Part shown: positions 5,787-7,995 of the stretch, one piece after another
Layout: the number at the start of each line of letters is the position of its first letter
How positions within the stretch are numbered: the stretch's first letter is position 1
NCBI GenBank assembly: GCA_027080125.1
Contig: JALWSW010000053.1
Span: 1 to 7,995 of the forward strand
Length of the DNA stretch: 7,995 nt
Source: Campylobacterales bacterium
Lineage (GTDB): Bacteria > Campylobacterota_A > Desulfurellia > JAADFJ01
Direction: 5' to 3'
The notes under the pieces: generated by a model
Told to the model about the DNA's origin: nothing
The model's database searches: none
Seen by the model: only the letters and a program-made list of their open reading frames with translations
Made by a program: the position numbers and the translations under genes

Positions 5787-6595
5787 TTGAGAAAACAATA
5801 TTTATAACATCATGGCTCACACAGGCATTCTTTGTTCTTGCTATGCTATCAGGAATTCCGCTTCTATTTTTCTATCACACCCAAAAAGCTTACGATTCGG
5901 TTCAAATTATAACCTATCTCATTCCAAACGGAAATTTCATAAGAAAATTTCACTACTTTTCCTCTGAAGCGCTGCTTATTTTTGCTCTAATTCACACCGC
6001 CCAACAGCTTTTCAGGAAACAGATAAGAATATCGCAATCATCATGGAATTATGCTATAGCGGCGGTCATTTCTATTATCTTATTGTTATTTGGAGGATTC
6101 GTTTTAAAAGCCGACCAATCAGGACATTCTGCCGGTATTATAGCAATAGGCATGATTCATGATTTTGGACCATTTTCTTTTCTTTCGCACTTTCTCGAAT
6201 CAAGCCGACACTATTTTTATTGGAAATTTTTTTTATGGCATGCTATATTTTTGCCCGCTCTTTTGATAGCTTCCCTCTATTTTCATATAAAACGAATCAA
6301 TGTCCCGACAGAATTTGCCGCCATTGCAGCCGGAATCACCATCATTTCAATCTTTCTTTTGCCGTTTCCTGCCGATATTGCGCCATATCTCAACTATACT
6401 CATATCAAAGGTCCCTGGTTTTTTAACGGAATAGAAACGCTGCTGAGCAAAGGTTATCCGGTTTTTATCATCCTGATTGAAATGACGATTCCGTTTCTGC
6501 TGCTCATATTGTATTGGCGCGCCAAGCATAAAACCGTTATATCGGCTCTCTTTTTTTTGTGGGTAATCTATTATGCTGCAATCGGTTCGATTTAA
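5783..6595 (+). CDS. Short b6-type cytochrome b with degenerate Qo motif
   Basis: A 270-residue protein with about seven membrane helices, near 10-31, 59-78, 88-109, 147-168, 176-199, 225-246 and 250-269. Haem ligands are H57 and H71 (H-x13-H, within I-R-x-x-H) and H153 and H168 (H-x14-H). The x14 spacing in helix D is that of cytochrome b6 rather than mitochondrial cytochrome b. The N-terminal half also matches b6 in A-Y-x-S-V-Q and in x-A-D-Q-S-G, where b6 has P-W-D-Q. The loop after helix five reads K-G-P-W-F-F-N-G-I-E where subunit IV has P-E-W-Y, so the usual Qo glutamate is missing from its place. There is no cysteine in the protein, which excludes the covalent haem cn of b6f. It is clearly shorter than b6 plus subunit IV. 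It probably works with the preceding Rieske protein in menaquinol oxidation. A counterpart, by memory, is ExtP. Confidence 0.9.
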   Translation: MIEKTIFITSWLTQAFFVLAMLSGIPLLFFYHTQKAYDSVQIITYLIPNGNFIRKFHYFSSEALLIFALIHTAQQLFRKQIRISQSSWNYAIAAVISIILLLFGGFVLKADQSGHSAGIIAIGMIHDFGPFSFLSHFLESSRHYFYWKFFLWHAIFLPALLIASLYFHIKRINVPTEFAAIAAGITIISIFLLPFPADIAPYLNYTHIKGPWFFNGIETLLSKGYPVFIILIEMTIPFLLLILYWRAKHKTVISALFFLWVIYYAAIGSI

Positions 6596-7995
6596 GGCGC
6601 TTGCCGGTATTTTTTCCTTAATCGTGATAATTTTTGCTGCGGAGCAGTTCTTTCATAAACCCTCAAACATCTCAATCCCGGATCAATGCGTATCGTGCCA
6701 CAACAACATAAAAAATGTCGGAAAATCTCACCGGATATCGGTTTTTGGATGTGCAACCTGCCATAAAGGAAATCGGTATGCCACAAACAAGAGAGATGCT
6801 CACAAAGGCATCATAGCTAATCCTGCCGGTCTCGATTTTGCAGAAGCCTCATGCGGCAAATGCCATGCCGAACTGGTTAAAGATGTAAAAAACAGCATAA
6901 TGAACACCAATGAAGGAATCATCAACGATACCAATTTTCAACTTGGTTTTACAAGCGAACCGTTCGGCAAGCTAACTATTGACGATTTAAGGCATGCTGA
7001 CACTCAAAACGATTTTGCCGTAAAATATTACAGAAAGATGTGTGGCGCATGCCATATTAATCAAAATCAAAAAATATTCAAGAAATACAGCTTTCTCACA
7101 AGAGGCGGCGGATGCGTTGATTGCCACGCAATAAAACGAAAAGGGGGTCGTTGCGTAAGTTTAACGACTCATATACCAGACAAAAATTGTCTGAAATGCC
7201 ATAACAGATCGGGAAGAATCGGACTTGCCTATTATGGTCATTTCGAATCCGCCGGTTTGATTTCAAATCCTGGCGGTTTATCTTCGCACAAAATAGCAAA
7301 GGAAAATCGATATTGGTATAAGCTTCATGCCGATATTCATCAAAAAGACGGCTTAAGCTGCATCGATTGTCATACATCAGTTGGCATTATGGGAAATGGC
7401 AGTCACTACAAACGAATGTGGGATCAGGTCGATATAAGCTGCATCGATTGCCATAAACCTAAATTTGCGCCTCCTGATACTCTGGCAAAAAAGCTTATCT
7501 TTCTAAATGGAAAGCTGCCGGAGGCAAAGCTTGTCGCCTACACAAACAGATTTCATACCGACCTATACAATGTTCAAAAGCGTGACGGAAAAGTCTATTT
7601 CTATTTCAAAAAAACCGGCAAGCGGGTTTTGATGCCTATTATGAAAGATAAAAAATATCATACCCTCCCCTTTCACAGCCGTCTGTCATGTCAGGCATGC
7701 CACTCTTCATGGTCTCAATCCTGCTATGGCTGTCATGTTGCCTATTTCAAAAAAGGCAGGCAGTATGACTGGCTCTCCCACAAAGTCACATCCGGTTCAT
7801 TTTCCGAGTTCAACAGCTTCTACAGACATTCCATTGTGCTTGGCATAAGCTATAACGGCAAAATAATGCCTTTTGTGCCGGGATGCCAAACATTTGTAAC
7901 AAAATACTTCGGAACCACCATCAAGCAGTTTCATAAGCTCACTTTTGCTCCAATTGCTCCTCATACCACAATGTCAAATTCAAGAAGCTGCGCAG
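6573..7995 (+). CDS. Multihaem c-type cytochrome, at least ten haems (3' truncated by window)
   Basis: The frame stays open from ATG 6573 to the window edge (474 residues). An in-frame TAA at 6564-6566 leaves ATG 6573 as the sensible start; it overlaps cytochrome b by 23 bases and has a weak ribosome site. The N-terminus, basic M-L-Q-S-V-R-F-K then a hydrophobic stretch at about 9-23, is a Sec signal or an uncleaved anchor. Ten complete CXXCH haem sites have their first Cys at 39, 60, 94, 157, 181, 206, 263, 290, 373 and 384; a C-A at 473-474 may open an eleventh. Two cysteines, 194 and 438, lie outside these motifs. Many isolated His residues could be distal ligands. It is the likely acceptor for the Rieske/cytochrome b pair and would carry electrons into or across the periplasm. 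I cannot match it to OmcA/MtrA-type decahaems; ExtM-like is possible. Terminal reductase activity is not excluded. Confidence 0.93.
   Translation, partial: MLQSVRFKALAGIFSLIVIIFAAEQFFHKPSNISIPDQCVSCHNNIKNVGKSHRISVFGCATCHKGNRYATNKRDAHKGIIANPAGLDFAEASCGKCHAELVKDVKNSIMNTNEGIINDTNFQLGFTSEPFGKLTIDDLRHADTQNDFAVKYYRKMCGACHINQNQKIFKKYSFLTRGGGCVDCHAIKRKGGRCVSLTTHIPDKNCLKCHNRSGRIGLAYYGHFESAGLISNPGGLSSHKIAKENRYWYKLHADIHQKDGLSCIDCHTSVGIMGNGSHYKRMWDQVDISCIDCHKPKFAPPDTLAKKLIFLNGKLPEAKLVAYTNRFHTDLYNVQKRDGKVYFYFKKTGKRVLMPIMKDKKYHTLPFHSRLSCQACHSSWSQSCYGCHVAYFKKGRQYDWLSHKVTSGSFSEFNSFYRHSIVLGISYNGKIMPFVPGCQTFVTKYFGTTIKQFHKLTFAPIAPHTTMSNSRSCA

Noticed and set aside
6220..6426. Second + strand open frame inside the cytochrome b gene
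   Set aside because: It lies in another frame within a gene whose haem ligands and helices are intact on both sides, so it is a shadow and not evidence of a frameshift.

Overview
The window reads as one co-directional gene block on the + strand. It starts inside a gene and ends inside another. Genes are packed with overlaps or gaps of at most 60 bases, and no convincing promoter, terminator, RNA gene, mobile element or CRISPR array is visible. Base composition is AT-rich. The content (Tat-exported molybdoenzyme, multihaem c-type cytochrome, Rieske/cytochrome b pair) points to an anaerobically respiring Gram-negative-type bacterium. The style recalls metal-, sulfur- or selenium-respiring lineages such as Desulfuromonadota/Geobacter relatives, Deferribacterota or Nitrospirota. 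The exact lineage cannot be fixed from the sequence.

Layout. 1-294: C-terminal part of a rhodanese (thiosulfate sulfurtransferase-like) protein. 355-882: TorD-family molybdoenzyme chaperone. 876-2033: NrfD/PsrC-type integral membrane quinone-reactive subunit. 2026-4365: Tat-exported Mo/W-bisPGD catalytic subunit of the PsrA/PhsA type. 4373-4948: four-cluster [4Fe-4S] ferredoxin subunit (PsrB/PhsB/NrfC type). 4966-5340: small secreted TPR-like protein ending in a glycine-rich stretch and a terminal Cys. 5364-5786: membrane-anchored Rieske [2Fe-2S] protein. 5783-6595: short b6-type cytochrome b. 6573-7995: multihaem c-type cytochrome with ten complete CXXCH motifs, cut by the window edge just where an eleventh may begin.

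Two electron-transfer modules therefore share one apparent operon. The first is a complete complex iron-sulfur molybdoenzyme (membrane quinone subunit, ferredoxin, catalytic subunit, chaperone) of the polysulfide/thiosulfate/selenate reductase superfamily. The second is a Rieske/cytochrome b pair feeding a large multihaem cytochrome. The parts rhodanese, small secreted protein, Rieske, cytochrome b and multihaem cytochrome recall from memory the Geobacter sulfurreducens ext selenite/tellurite operon (ExtH, ExtJ, ExtO, ExtP, ExtM). Here they are combined with a molybdoenzyme. My working hypothesis is a respiratory locus for a sulfur, selenium or tellurium compound, in which the rhodanese and perhaps the Cys-tailed small protein handle the chalcogen. 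The substrate and the direction of electron flow are inferences.
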